Source: Pyropia yezoensis
Lineage: Eukaryota; Rhodophyta; Bangiophyceae; Bangiales; Bangiaceae
NCBI GenBank assembly: GCA_009829735.1
Contig: CM020620.1
Location: forward strand, 6,898,545 to 6,962,544
Length of the DNA stretch: 64,000 nucleotides
Reading direction: 5' to 3'
The position numbers and the translations under genes were made by a program. Positions 55,037-64,000 of the stretch are shown here, piece by piece (within the stretch, counting starts at the first letter, position 1; each line of letters opens with the position of its first letter). The notes below the pieces were generated by a model. That model saw nothing but the letters and a program-made list of their open reading frames with translations, searched no databases and was not told the origin of the DNA.

Positions 55037-56184
55037 ATGATGGCGTTCTTTCCCTTGGCCTTGGTGCTGTTGATGGTGGCCGCCGGCGCCGCCGCGCACC
55101 CCGCCCCCGCTCTCCGTGACGCTGTCCCCGCCCCCGGGCTCGTGTTTGGGAATGGCACCGGCGACAGCTCCACCTCCCGAGTGATTGGGGGCACCCCCGT
55201 TGGCTGGGCGGCCGCCGCGGGCATGCACGCCAAGCTCACCGCAAATGGGGACACCCACTTTGTCTGCGGCGGCTCCCTCATCACCGCCCGCCACGTCCTC
55301 ACGGCGGCCCACTGCGTGGCGTTTCGGGGCGCCCCCCGCCTGCCAACCGCCTTCCACGTGCGGCTGGGCGGCATGGACGTGGACCACGGGCTGGTGCGGG
55401 CCGTGTCGGCCATTTCCGTCCACCCCGAGTACGCCATCGGCCGCTCGTCGCACGCAGACGTGGCGGTGCTGACGCTGGACCGGACGGTGGGGCAGGCAGA
55501 GGCGGCCGACCACCACCTGCGGATGGTGACGCTTAACGAGGACGCCTCCCGGCCGGCGCCTGGCTCCACGGCCGTCCTGTCGGGGTGGGGGCACTCGACG
55601 GAAGCGGGGGGGGCGACGGTGGACAAGCTGCTCCGCGTGCGCCTGCGGGTGCTCACACACGCCGAGTGCCTGCGGGTGCACTCGGGGGGGGGGGGGGTGT
55701 CGCGGAGAATGACAGCAGCGGCACCTCCGCCCCAGCGGGTGGACGAGGCCGAGGAGCTTTGTACGGGAGGGAATGGTCGCCGGAGCTGCCAAGGGGTATG
55801 TTGCTCTTTTTCTCCTCACTCACTGCTGTTTTTTCGAATCTGGTTGGTCGGGAGTTGACCAAGTTCGTGACTGCTACCGAATGAGGCACGCCTTTGGCGT
55901 GCCGCTTGATGCTGTGCTGTTGTCTGACTCGGCGCGATCGACCTTGCTCCCACCTTTCTTGTCCCTGTCTGCTGTTTTTCCTCCATTCGTGCTGCTGCTC
56001 TCTGGCGTAGGACTCGGGTGGGCCAGTGTGGTCTTATGAAAGCGGCCATTTCGTACAGTGGGGTATCATTTCCCATGCGCTTGGCACCGAGTCGCTGCCT
56101 TGTGACGGTCAATACCCAACCATGCTCATGCGCACGAGCTACTATAAGCCCTGGGTAGAGTCCATTGTGGGAAATCTACAATGA
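55037..56184 (+). CDS. Secreted trypsin-family (S1A) serine protease, about 310 aa
   Basis: Two exons, 55,037-55,795 and 56,011-56,184, are joined in phase 0 over a 215-bp intron (donor GTATGT, acceptor GGCGTAG). A signal peptide (MMAFFPLALVLLMVAAGAAA) and a short propeptide end in STSR, cleaved before VIGG (residue 49). The triad is complete: His92 in TAAHC, Asp141 in ADVAVL and Ser255 in GDSGGP, which lies just past the intron. The residue at the S1-pocket base (chymotrypsin position 189, six before the Ser) is Arg249 (RRSCQGDSGGP), where trypsin has Asp and chymotrypsin Ser, so basic P1 residues are unlikely and acidic ones possible. The C-terminus (SYYKPWVESI) is the usual S1 helix. Starts at 55,022 and 55,040 are also possible; the latter has a good Kozak context. 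Confidence 0.9.
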
Positions 56185-57810
56185 GGCGTGTCTTTTTTTG
56201 TTCTTTTTGTATGCGGAACCTGTTATAGTCGCAGGCCGCCTCGTTACAAGCTTCGAACCAGTCTTTCGGGGGCCCTTGTGCTGTTCAAACCCTGCCCTGG
56301 CATCGACGCGCGTTCAAATGACACCAACCACACACCAACCTGAGAAATGGCGAGAGAGAGCGCCCCCTATATTCGTAGGGATGGGTGGCGGTGGGTCCTA
56401 CCCACACAGCATGGAAGGACGGGGCCGACTGCCACACCGTCTGCGGTGCAGCACCTCCCCTTTGTAGCCACTGCGTGTCCGCCGTCTGGAGTGGCGGGCG
56501 AGGACCGGGGGCGAGGGAGCTCTGTGGGTGAAGCGGCCGCACGCCACGAGGATGCCCCCCCTACATACCACGTGCAGGACCACCCCACAAGGGAGGGCGG
56601 ACCACGCGCCTTGACCGCACCAGACACCCTTCCCCGGCTGCCGTTGCAGGAAGCGCCGGGAGGAGAGCAGCAGGCACGCGGGTAAGGGAGCGGAGGGGAT
56701 GGGGCCAGTGGCGCACAAGTAAAGGAGACGCGCGGCGCCCGCCGCGCGGCGCGTCCGCGCCCCCCGCAGGCCGTCGCGTTGGGAAAGGACAAACCGCACG
56801 TTGAGGCGAGGGGCGACGGCGTCCGCCTCCGCCCGCTGCAACAGGCGGCCCCCCCCCCCCCACCCCCGCGTGCCAGTGGGGGGTGAGTCGGGCTCACAAT
56901 GGGTTGTGAGTCGGGCTCACAATGGGTTGTGAGTCGGGCTCACAATGGGTTGTGAGTCGGGCTCACAATGGGTTGTGAGTCGGGCTCACAATGGGTTGTG
57001 AGTCGGGCTCACAATGGGTTGTGAGTCGGGCTCCCAATGGGTTGTGAGTCGGGCTCCCAATGGATTGTGAGAGGAGGGTGCTTATTTCTTCCCTCTGGCT
57101 GTATGCGCATCGCTGGCCTCGATGCAATTTGGATGGGCATTCATTGAAAGGAGAGTTCGACTGGGTGCGCCTCCAGGTACAGTCTTTCTCCGTTGTTGGG
57201 CACCCTTTGTGGCGACCGTAAGCCCAAGGATTGGAACTTGATTCCGCCCTCTGATTGGTCGGTGACAACGATCGAATGCTGACACATGCGTTGATCGCAC
57301 CGTAGAGGTCGGTCGACCTCCATTGGTTACTAGACACCGTGCCCAAGAAAGGATGTCACAGCAATGGAGAAAGACTGTAACGGTACCCAGACTCCACACT
57401 ATCAACATACCTTGCGAGCGTCGCACGTGGTGCAGCCCTCTGCTGGTACAGTATTATATATGTGTATTGCACGGAGCTGTGGGTAGCACTGCCCTCCTTG
57501 TGGCTCTGATTGCTTCCGCACCACTCGGCGCACCAACGCCATTCCCAAACGCCTGATGTCCGGGTGACAAAGACATATGGCTGAGCTTCGTTTCAGAAAG
57601 GACAATACATAAATTACGGTGCTATTTGTACATTCGGGGCAAATTCTCGCCAGAGAACTTGGTCGAAGGTGGCCGCCACCTCGATCGGCGCCCAAGGCAT
57701 CCTCGCGCATACACTCGCACGAGCAGCCGTTTGTAGCCACCATCCATCCCGGCCTCCCGCGTTGTCCCCGCAAGTGGGCCTCACCTCCATTCTCTGCGCA
57801 TTCAGTAGCC
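56185..57810. other. Intergenic stretch with a hairpin minisatellite
   Basis: It contains the 23-bp array listed separately. Elsewhere, short open frames on both strands near 57.08-57.43 kb show no domain. A C run lies near 56.85 kb. Confidence 0.4.
56881..57070. repeat. 23-bp tandem repeat, 8 copies, each with a perfect hairpin
   Basis: The unit GGTTGTGAGTCGGGCTCACA plus ATG recurs every 23 bp, with GAGTCGGGCT at 56,885, 56,908 and so on to 57,046. Inside each unit TTGTGAG and CTCACAA are perfect inverted arms around a 5-base loop. The last two copies share a change (CTCCCAA) that spoils one arm base. Confidence 0.92.
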
Positions 57811-58412
57811 ATGGCGTCTGGCGGCATCGGGACGCGAGGCACCGCTGGCAGGTGCTACTCGCTGTGGATTGACTACAGCCAGGTACGTGGAGTGCTCCTG
57901 CTCTGGCCGTTGCACGATGATGCCCCGCACAGTTTCCCGCTACGCGTTCTCTGTCTCGTTTTGTTTTCTTTTGCTGACCACTCTTGGAGCTCGATTGGCG
58001 CTTGCTTGGCTGCCTGCTGCGATTGGATTGAGACAGTGTGTGGACGGCGCGACGGTGCCGACTGCGTGTCTAGCCGCACGCGATGATTATGTTGAGTGTC
58101 TGCATCACCACAAGGAGGTAAGCTGGTCTGCTGTTCTGGCTGCTGCATCTTGGTGGTGCGTCGTGAACACGTGTGCTCTTTTTCGGACGCCTGCTTTCGG
58201 TCGTTCCATGTTATTGACTCCCTGATCCGCTCTTTCTTGAGGTGTCCTGGTTGTTTTTTTTCCTTCTCCATCGTTGCTTTTGGCTTTGGCTACAGTTCAA
58301 GCGCATGAAGGCCGTCGCGGCGGAGATGGCAGCCAAGGGGATCGAGAAAGTGGGCGAGACGCCGCCGTCGTCATCTGAGTCATCAGGTCCACAAGGGGGC
58401 GGAGGTCACTGA
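57811..58412 (+). CDS. NDUFS5: NADH dehydrogenase (complex I) 15-kDa subunit NDUFS5, 89 aa
   Basis: Three exons, 57,811-57,882, 58,037-58,117 and 58,296-58,412, all phase 0, with introns of 154 and 178 bp (donors GTACGT and GTAAGC; acceptors GAGACAG and GCTACAG). The protein starts MASGGIGTRGTAGRCYSLW, like plant NDUFS5 (MASGWGITGNKGRCYDFW). Its middle is ARDDYVECLHHHKE, then FKRMKAV. The cysteines at residues 15, 25, 35 and 45 form a perfect twin CX9C motif, the signature of intermembrane-space proteins folded by the MIA40 pathway. NDUFS5 is an accessory subunit of the complex I membrane arm. The C-terminal tail is Ser/Gly-rich and its stop lies in a large hairpin. It lies tail to tail with COX5C, 529 bp apart. 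Identification is firm. Confidence 0.92.
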
Positions 58413-58459
58413 GCTGATCGGCGCCCTATGGGGCGCCCATGATCAGCCCAGTGACCTCC
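58401..58459 (+). terminator. Large imperfect hairpin over the NDUFS5 stop codon
   Basis: The arms GGAGGTCACTG and CAGTGACCTCC are perfect complements at the outer ends, followed inward by GCTGATC/GATCAGC and GCGCCC/GGGCGC around a short loop. The stem covers the last codons, the stop and the start of the 3' untranslated region. It may act in 3' end formation or mRNA stability; the role is inferred only. Confidence 0.6.
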
Positions 58460-58941
58460 ACCCCCTCGTGTCCCTGGGCCCAGAGGCGAAGGTTTGCTCA
58501 AATAGTGATGGTGGGTGGGTAGAAGGCGGACTCTCACAGGGAGGCGCTCCCGCAAGGGGGGGGGGCGCTGCCTGCGGCCCGACACGGCATCTGTGTCAAC
58601 ACTCGCTTCACTCTTGCGTGGGTCACGGGGACAGTGGTGGCGAAGGGAATGGGATGAGGAGGGGGTGTGACGGAGCAGCAGGTGATGATATGTCCAAGGG
58701 GGCGAAGTGAGCGAGCGGCTCGACGGGGTCGTCGTGTGCGCCTAGCTGCATCTCCTGCCTATCGCGCGCCGGTGCATGCGAAACGAAGGAGAGGGGGTGG
58801 GTGCGTTGTGCAGAACAAAGATGAAGGAGAAGAAAAAAAAAGCAAAACATTCGCATGCCGACAAGACAAGCATGAAACAGGCCCGCTCACGGCAACAGAA
58901 ACAGGTGGAGGACTACATGATCTCACACGCGAGCCACACCC

Positions 58942-59370
58942 CTACTGCTGCTGCTGCTGCGCGTTCTTGGCGCGCTGAGCCGCCTCGTACTTGGCGTAAT
59001 ACTCGTCCACGTTGCTCTTGTAGCTCATGTGCCATGAACGCCACACGACCCCGCCCTGTTTGACGGAAGAAGAGGACGGAAGGGGAGGATAAAGGACAAG
59101 GAAATCATCAGAGAGTGAGGCCTCACATCGGTGGACAAGCACGTGAGCAACAAAGCATGGCCACGAAGAACACGCGCAAGCCCAACAGAACGGCAAAGCC
59201 CCCTCCGAGCGTGCAGCTCACCGGAGAGCCACGCATGGGGGCTCCCTGCCCCCACACCAGGAGCGGAACAGACTGCAACCTACCGCGATGGCCAGGCCCG
59301 CGCCAATAAGAATCTCCTTCGTGGCCGACACCTTCTTCGTCAGCGCATTGGCGGCCGCAGCCCCCGACAT
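58942..59370 (-). CDS. COX5C: Cytochrome c oxidase subunit 5C-like (COX6C family), 66 aa
   Basis: Two exons, 59,284-59,370 and 58,942-59,055, phase 0, with a 228-bp intron (donor GTAGGT, acceptor GTCAAACAG). The protein begins MSGAAAANALTKKVSATKEI, then LIGAGLAIAGGVVWRSWHM, a single membrane helix, then a basic/acidic helical tail YKSNVDEYYAKYEAAQRAKN ending in a Gln run. Plant COX5C has the same size (about 64 aa) and layout, KELxIGLxLGLxAGGLWKMHHW, with the helix in the same place. It is a small nuclear-encoded subunit of complex IV in the inner mitochondrial membrane. Size, splice phase and pattern agree well. Sequence identity in so short a protein is limited, so the exact subunit name is likely rather than certain. 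Confidence 0.8.
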
Positions 59371-60801
59371 GATGGCCTGTGTGGGACGACCAGCACGGGA
59401 GAAAAGCAATGTGCCGTCGGGGGGCCGACAAACGGGGTGAGGGCACCAGTAAGTCGACTGGCACAGAATACAAGTAAGGCAGGACACAGAGCGCAGTGGG
59501 GCGGGAGCACAAATGGGGCACGTCCCCCCAAAGAAAAAATGCTGCCGAGCGGCGTGTTGCCAAGACGCCCGCGCACCGCACGTGGCCCGGGCCGCGAGGC
59601 GAAACGCCCACAAGGAAAAACAAGAGCAGGACAATAGCAGGAGACCGAGCACATGCGCGACCACACGTACGTATGCAGGGGTAACGCGTTCACGAGGGAG
59701 GCAGAGGTGGCGTAGGGGGGAGAACGCGGGGACAATGGGGAGAGGGTCGGGCGTGCGGTCGCGCGGGGCTGCTGCTGGCCAACGGGGAGCGCGTGGTGGT
59801 CGAACGCGTCTGAGACGATGACCACTCCACACAAAAGTGGCGACGATCGCTCGCGTTCGTGGATGGATGCTTTTCATGCAACAATTACATGGTTCATTTG
59901 GCAGGCTGCAGCCAGCTGACACAAGTCGACACCGACAAGTAGATATAAAAAACGCCTACCCACGAGGCCGCCCCTGCCAGCCAGATGTGCCCCTCACAAA
60001 TGGGGGGTCCTCGCCGAGAGCTTCCCGTACAGTACTGTAGCGCCGTCGCAGCCTCACGGCTGTGGTTGCCCATAACCCCCACGCACGCCCCGGTGCTGAC
60101 GTCTTGGGCAGTTAAGACTCGGCAGGGGGGGGTGATGGCCCTACCACGGGCCCCACTACCACCCCAGCCAGTCACGGTTGGGTCCGTCCCGCACCCGCTG
60201 CGTCGGCCGCCGCGCGCCCGCCGCGCCGCCCACCCCAGGTTGGGGAGCGGCAGGGAACAAAGGGGGGGGGGGAGGGCAGGCCGTGTGGGGGCGGGTTCGC
60301 CCTCCACCGTCTCGAGGGACGGGCGGGCGCCCCACCGCCCGTCGCCCCCGCTCATCTGCTCCCGTGGCCTGCGCCCCCGCCAGCCGTCACGGCCGTGGAG
60401 GGACGCAGCGGCGGCGGCGCGGGCGCGTCGGTCCCGCCGTGGCTCCCCCGCAAGACGGCCGGCAGACCCCCCAGACTGCGTGCAGGGGCGGTCGGGGTGG
60501 AGGGCCGAGCGCCCACGGGACAAGGCCGGTCTGGTAGTGTCTGCACAGCCGCCGCCACTGACGCCGCCACCGCCGCCGCTACTGACCGCCGCCGCCGCCA
60601 TCGCCGCCGCCGCCGTCGCCTTGATGCCCGCCGCCGCCGCACCACCCCCCCTGCCACCCAATCGTGTCCCCACCCACGCCGCCCCTATATGGAAAAAGAA
60701 AAAAAACACAACAAACGATCCCAGCACCCCAACCCGCCTCCCCCCCAAGCCGGCGGCGCTGCCCCTCCGCCGCCTCCCCCCCCCCGCGGCGGCCGTTTCC
60801 C
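59371..60801. other. Intergenic stretch between COX5C and the last gene
   Basis: COX5C points left and the next gene also reads leftward, so this holds the COX5C promoter and the 3' end of the next gene. A GTACAGTACTGTA palindrome lies near 60.03 kb. Open frames are Ala/Pro/Arg-rich without domains. Confidence 0.4.
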
Positions 60802-63135
60802 TCAGCCGCCCCCGTGTCGGCGCGTGTTGGTCACGTCACTGAGCACCCGCCGTGGGGGAGGGTGCCCGGCCAGCGGCGCCTTGCCCCCCGCGGGCGCCGC
60901 CGCTCCCGCCGCCGCCGGGCTGGCGTCGCGGCGGCCGCCCCCAGATTGGCGGCCACCGCCGCCTCCGCCGCCGCCGCCGCCGCTACCGTTCCTGTCATGG
61001 TCATCATGGTCACCGCCACCCCTGCCGCCGCCCCTGCCGACGCCGCCGCCGCCGCCGACGCCGCTGCTGCCATCGCCGCCGCCACCGTCACGGGGGCCAC
61101 CAGCACGCGGGGCAACGCCGCGGCCACCGCCCGCACGCCCCCCGCCAGTACCGCCGCCACCACCGCCACCGCAGCTGCTGCCCACCCCCCCCACCAGCGT
61201 TCGCAGCAGCAGCGGCGCCACCCGGCGGCGACGTTCGCTACCACCGCCGTCGCCGCCGCCGCCGCCGCCGCCGCCACCCCCTATCGCGCCCCCGCCACTG
61301 CCATCTGCGTCGTCGCCGGGCTCCCCGCCGCCGTTGCCGCCACCGTCGTCGTCGTCTTCGTCGTCTGCGTCGTTGCCGCCGCCGCCACCGCGTGGCCGCC
61401 GCTGCCGCCGCTGCCGCCGCCGCCGCCGCCGCCGCCGCGGGGGCGACACCCCCACCAGTGGCGGCCGCCGTGGGGGTGCCACCACCCCCTGCCCGCCACC
61501 CCCCCCCCCCGCCCCCCCGCCGCCGTCGCTTTGATGCGCCGTCGACGGCGGCGGCGGCGGTGGTGGCGGCAGCGGTGGCGGCCCGCGGTGGCGGGGAAGG
61601 GCCCGGGCGGGAACGCCCGTGTGGAGGTACGCATTGTCCAGCAGCACCTGCAGGGTGCGGAGGGTGTCGCCGGGGGCGCCGACGCCCCACTCGCGGCCGC
61701 CTGATGGGGGCAAGGAGGGGAGGCCGCCGCCGCCGCCGCCGCCGCCGCCTGCGACTGGGTCCGACGGCAGGGGGGGCACCGGCCGTGGAGGTGCCGCTGC
61801 TGCGGGGATCCCCCACCGGGGTTGCCTCGTCACTCCCCCCCCCCCTTCCCCCCCCGCAACCGCATCGTCACCCACCGTGGCAGCCGCCGTATCCGCCGCC
61901 GCCGCGTCAGCGGCGGCGGCGGCGGCGGCGGCGGCAGCAGCAGCAGCGACGGCGGCGCGTCCCCGGAGCAGCTGCGGGAGGACTTCTGCCTCGACCCACC
62001 CCCACACCCCCGCGGGCGCCGCGTCGGCGGTGCCCGCCCAGACGCCCATCAGCTCCCCAATTTTGGATACCGCCCCGACGCGCGGCGCGGCGCCGCTGCT
62101 CGGCAGCAGGCACGGCGGCAGCCGCGAGGGGGGGGCGGGGGGGGCGGGTGCCCCCGGGGGGACCCCTCCCCGGTGGCGGGGTAGGGCGACGCGGGGGGGA
62201 AGGGGGACAGCTGTGCGGCGGGGGAGGCGGCCGCGTCGTTGTCGGTGGGGTGCCGCCACCCCCCCCACCCCCCGCCCCCATCGTCATCCCCACTGTCACC
62301 GCCGCCGCCGCCGTCGACACCGTCCCCACAGGCAGACGGGGCCATGGACGGGGACCAGGGGAGCCACGAGCCACCCGACGACGGGCTCCACCCCCGCCGG
62401 GGGAGGGCGGACCGAAACGGGCGGGCGGCGGCGGTGAGCGCCCGCCGTAGGGGGGCGGCCGTCGGGGGGGGGGGCTCCCCCCCGCCCGGTGGGGGGGCGC
62501 CCGCGGTGCCTGCCGCCGTCGCCGCCGCCGCCGCTGCTGCTGCTGCCGCCGCCGCCGCCGCCGCGGCGGCCGTGCGCGGGTGGCGGAGCCGCGCCCACGT
62601 GCCGCCCCGGCCCCGGCGGCGCGGGGCACCGCCGGGCGGCGCCGCCCCGACGGGCGCTGACGCAGACCGGAGCAGCCGGCCGGTGGGCACCCGCCCGTCG
62701 GCGGCTGCGTTGGGGGGCGGGGGGGGTGTCCCCCCCTCCCCCCCCAGGGGGCCCCCCCCCCGACTCCCCCCCCGACCCCCCCCCCACCCCCCCCCCCCCC
62801 CACCCCACCTCTTCCGCGTCCAGCCGGTCGTCCACCGGCGGGAGGACGCCCTCCGCCTCGAGGTCCCGCGTAAACGCGCCGTCCGCGTCGCCCACAAACA
62901 GCACCACCCCCCGGACGGCAACGGTAAAGAGCCCCGCGGCGGCGGCGTCGGCGTCGGCGGCCTTTTGGGTCCCCCGCCGGAGGAAGAGGAGGGAGGTGGC
63001 CGCCGCCCGGAGGCGGTCGCCCAGGTCGGGCAGGTGCTGCCACGACGCCGCGTACGGCAGGTTCCCCCGGTAGTCGATGAGGATGACCGCCGACCGCTCC
63101 ATCCGCATCGCCCGGTAGACGTCCAGCGCCGACAT
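60802..63135 (-). CDS. Unknown Gly/Pro-rich protein with a D-box-like C-terminus; frame uncertain
   Basis: The ATG at 63,135 begins MSALDVYRAMRMERSAVILI, followed by about 100 well-ordered residues (DYRGNLPYAASWQHL, FTVAVRGVVLFVGDADGAFT, EGVLPPVDDRLDAEEV). Beyond, runs of G or C interrupt the frame. Protein-like blocks continue in other frames: SKIGELMGVWAG and WVEAEVLPQLLRG near 62.0 kb, DTLRTLQVLLDNAYLHTG near 61.65 kb, and acidic/Gly-rich linkers. The likely changes of frame lie in homopolymer runs near 62.7-62.8 and 62.12-62.17 kb, which suggests assembly or sequencing slips rather than decay. The end reads RRVLSDVTN, matching the RxxLxxxxN destruction box of anaphase-promoting-complex substrates. 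I do not recognise the family. Confidence 0.45.
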
Positions 63136-64000
63136 GGCGGGGCCAGCACCCGCGGGTGGACGGGGGGGGGGGGAAAGGCGAGAGCGGGGGGGGGGGGAGG
63201 GGGGCGGGGGGCGGGGGGCGGGAGGAGTTGCAAGAGCGGCAAGGGGGGGGGGGGGGGGGGGCGGGAGAAGAAGAAGAAGAAGAGGGGAGGTGGTAGAGGG
63301 AGGACAAACGGACGGTGGGGGGCCGGGGGTGCGGCCAGGCGGGCCAGCCGCGTGGACGGGTCGATGGGTGGGCGACGGGCAGGGCGCCGGGCGGCTGGCA
63401 GCCGCCGCCCCCCGGGGTGTGTGAAAAGACCCGCACACCCCCGTGCAACAGCAGTGGGGAGTGGAGCGGGGGCGCGCCGCTGGCGCCCGCGTCCAGAGGT
63501 GGGGGGGGGGGGGGGGAGGGCGGCGGTCGGTGGCCCCCACTACAACCTCCGCGCCGCGGCGGCCGGCCGGCCGGTGGTGGTGCCGCGGCGCCGCAGCCGG
63601 GGGGTTGGTTTGCGGCGCGGCGGCCACCCGCCCACCGCACGCCCGGTCGCCGCCGCGCGCGTCGCCGCCAGCCGGGGGCGGTGGGGGGGGGGGGGGGGGG
63701 GGGGGAGGGCGGGCGGGCGGGCGGGCGGCGGCGGCGGCCTCGCGGCCACCGCAGCGGCGCGTCCTTGCGTGCCACTCGCGGCCGGCCGGCCGCAGCGGCA
63801 GAGACGAGAGACCAGCCGCCGGGCGGCGGCGGCTGTAGCAAGGGGGTGGATGCGGTGACCGTCTTCCCCCCCCCCCCCCCCCCCCCACCACACCCCACCC
63901 CCCCCCCCCCCCCCCACGCCCCCACTGCCCCAGTCCCCCTCTTCCTCCTGCCCCCCCCCGCCCCATAGGTAGGGAGGGGTAACAGTTGGTACACCCCCCG
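63136..64000. other. Homopolymer-rich GC stretch at window end
   Basis: It has G runs of about 12-20 near 63.18, 63.25, 63.50 and 63.69 kb and C runs near 63.87 and 63.90 kb. It lies upstream of the last gene and should contain its promoter. Open frames on both strands are products of composition. Confidence 0.5.

Noticed and set aside
56881-57070. CRISPR-like array
   Set aside because: The units are contiguous 23-bp copies without distinct spacers, in eukaryotic DNA.
57811-58412. COX6B or another CHCH-domain protein
   Set aside because: The N-terminus and ECLHHHKE block match NDUFS5, and the cysteine spacing is CX9C twice rather than the CX9C/CX10C of COX6B.
63136-64000. Long open frames extending upstream of the last gene
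   Set aside because: They run through G/C homopolymers in all frames and the ordered protein sequence begins only at the ATG at 63,135.

Overview
The window is nuclear DNA of a eukaryote, very GC-rich, with short introns (about 125-440 bp) or none, GT-AG splice sites, and proteins padded with long Gly, Ala and Pro runs. Two genes appear to carry plastid transit peptides (a 3-dehydroquinate synthase II-type enzyme and an unknown protein). The small respiratory-chain genes look like the plant or algal versions (NDUFS5, COX5C). Together these suggest a photosynthetic alga. A compact, intron-poor, GC-rich red alga of the Porphyra/Pyropia type fits best, but this is an inference from style, not from a marker gene.

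Layout. 1-8.2 kb is a nest of Ty3/gypsy (Metaviridae) fossils: element A (minus strand, cut by the window edge) sits inside the gag of element B (minus), which sits inside a plus-strand pol fragment D. 8.2-14.97 kb holds degenerate tandem repeats, a decayed gene with a SANT-like and NAM-associated domain (10.7-13.4 kb) and a 48-bp minisatellite. 14,976-23,640 is a nearly whole chromodomain-bearing Ty3/gypsy element (C) whose LTRs differ at one base in 275. 23.64-25.09 kb is an AT-rich-ended segment with no clear gene.

25-64 kb is a host gene region: a large cullin (minus), an SGNH-hydrolase-like protein (plus, three exons), a plastid-targeted unknown (plus), a CUE/Smr protein (minus), a small FCS/FLZ-like zinc-finger protein (minus), SGF29 (minus), DHQ synthase II (plus), a RAD6-type E2 (minus, four exons), a large terminal-nucleotidyltransferase-like protein with an RGG tail (minus), a secreted trypsin-family protease (plus, two exons), NDUFS5 (plus, three exons) and COX5C (minus, two exons) tail to tail, and an unknown Gly/Pro-rich protein (minus).

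How they may work together: cullin and RAD6 belong to the ubiquitin system. RAD6 ubiquitylates histone H2B, and SGF29 is the histone-reading subunit of SAGA, which removes that mark. NDUFS5 and COX5C both serve mitochondrial electron transport. Two enzyme-fold proteins, the nucleotidyltransferase-like and the SGNH-like one, appear to have lost key catalytic residues, and the protease has an unusual specificity-pocket residue. No operons, CRISPR arrays, rRNA or tRNA genes were recognised. Many intergenic stretches are rich in homopolymer G/C runs and minisatellites.
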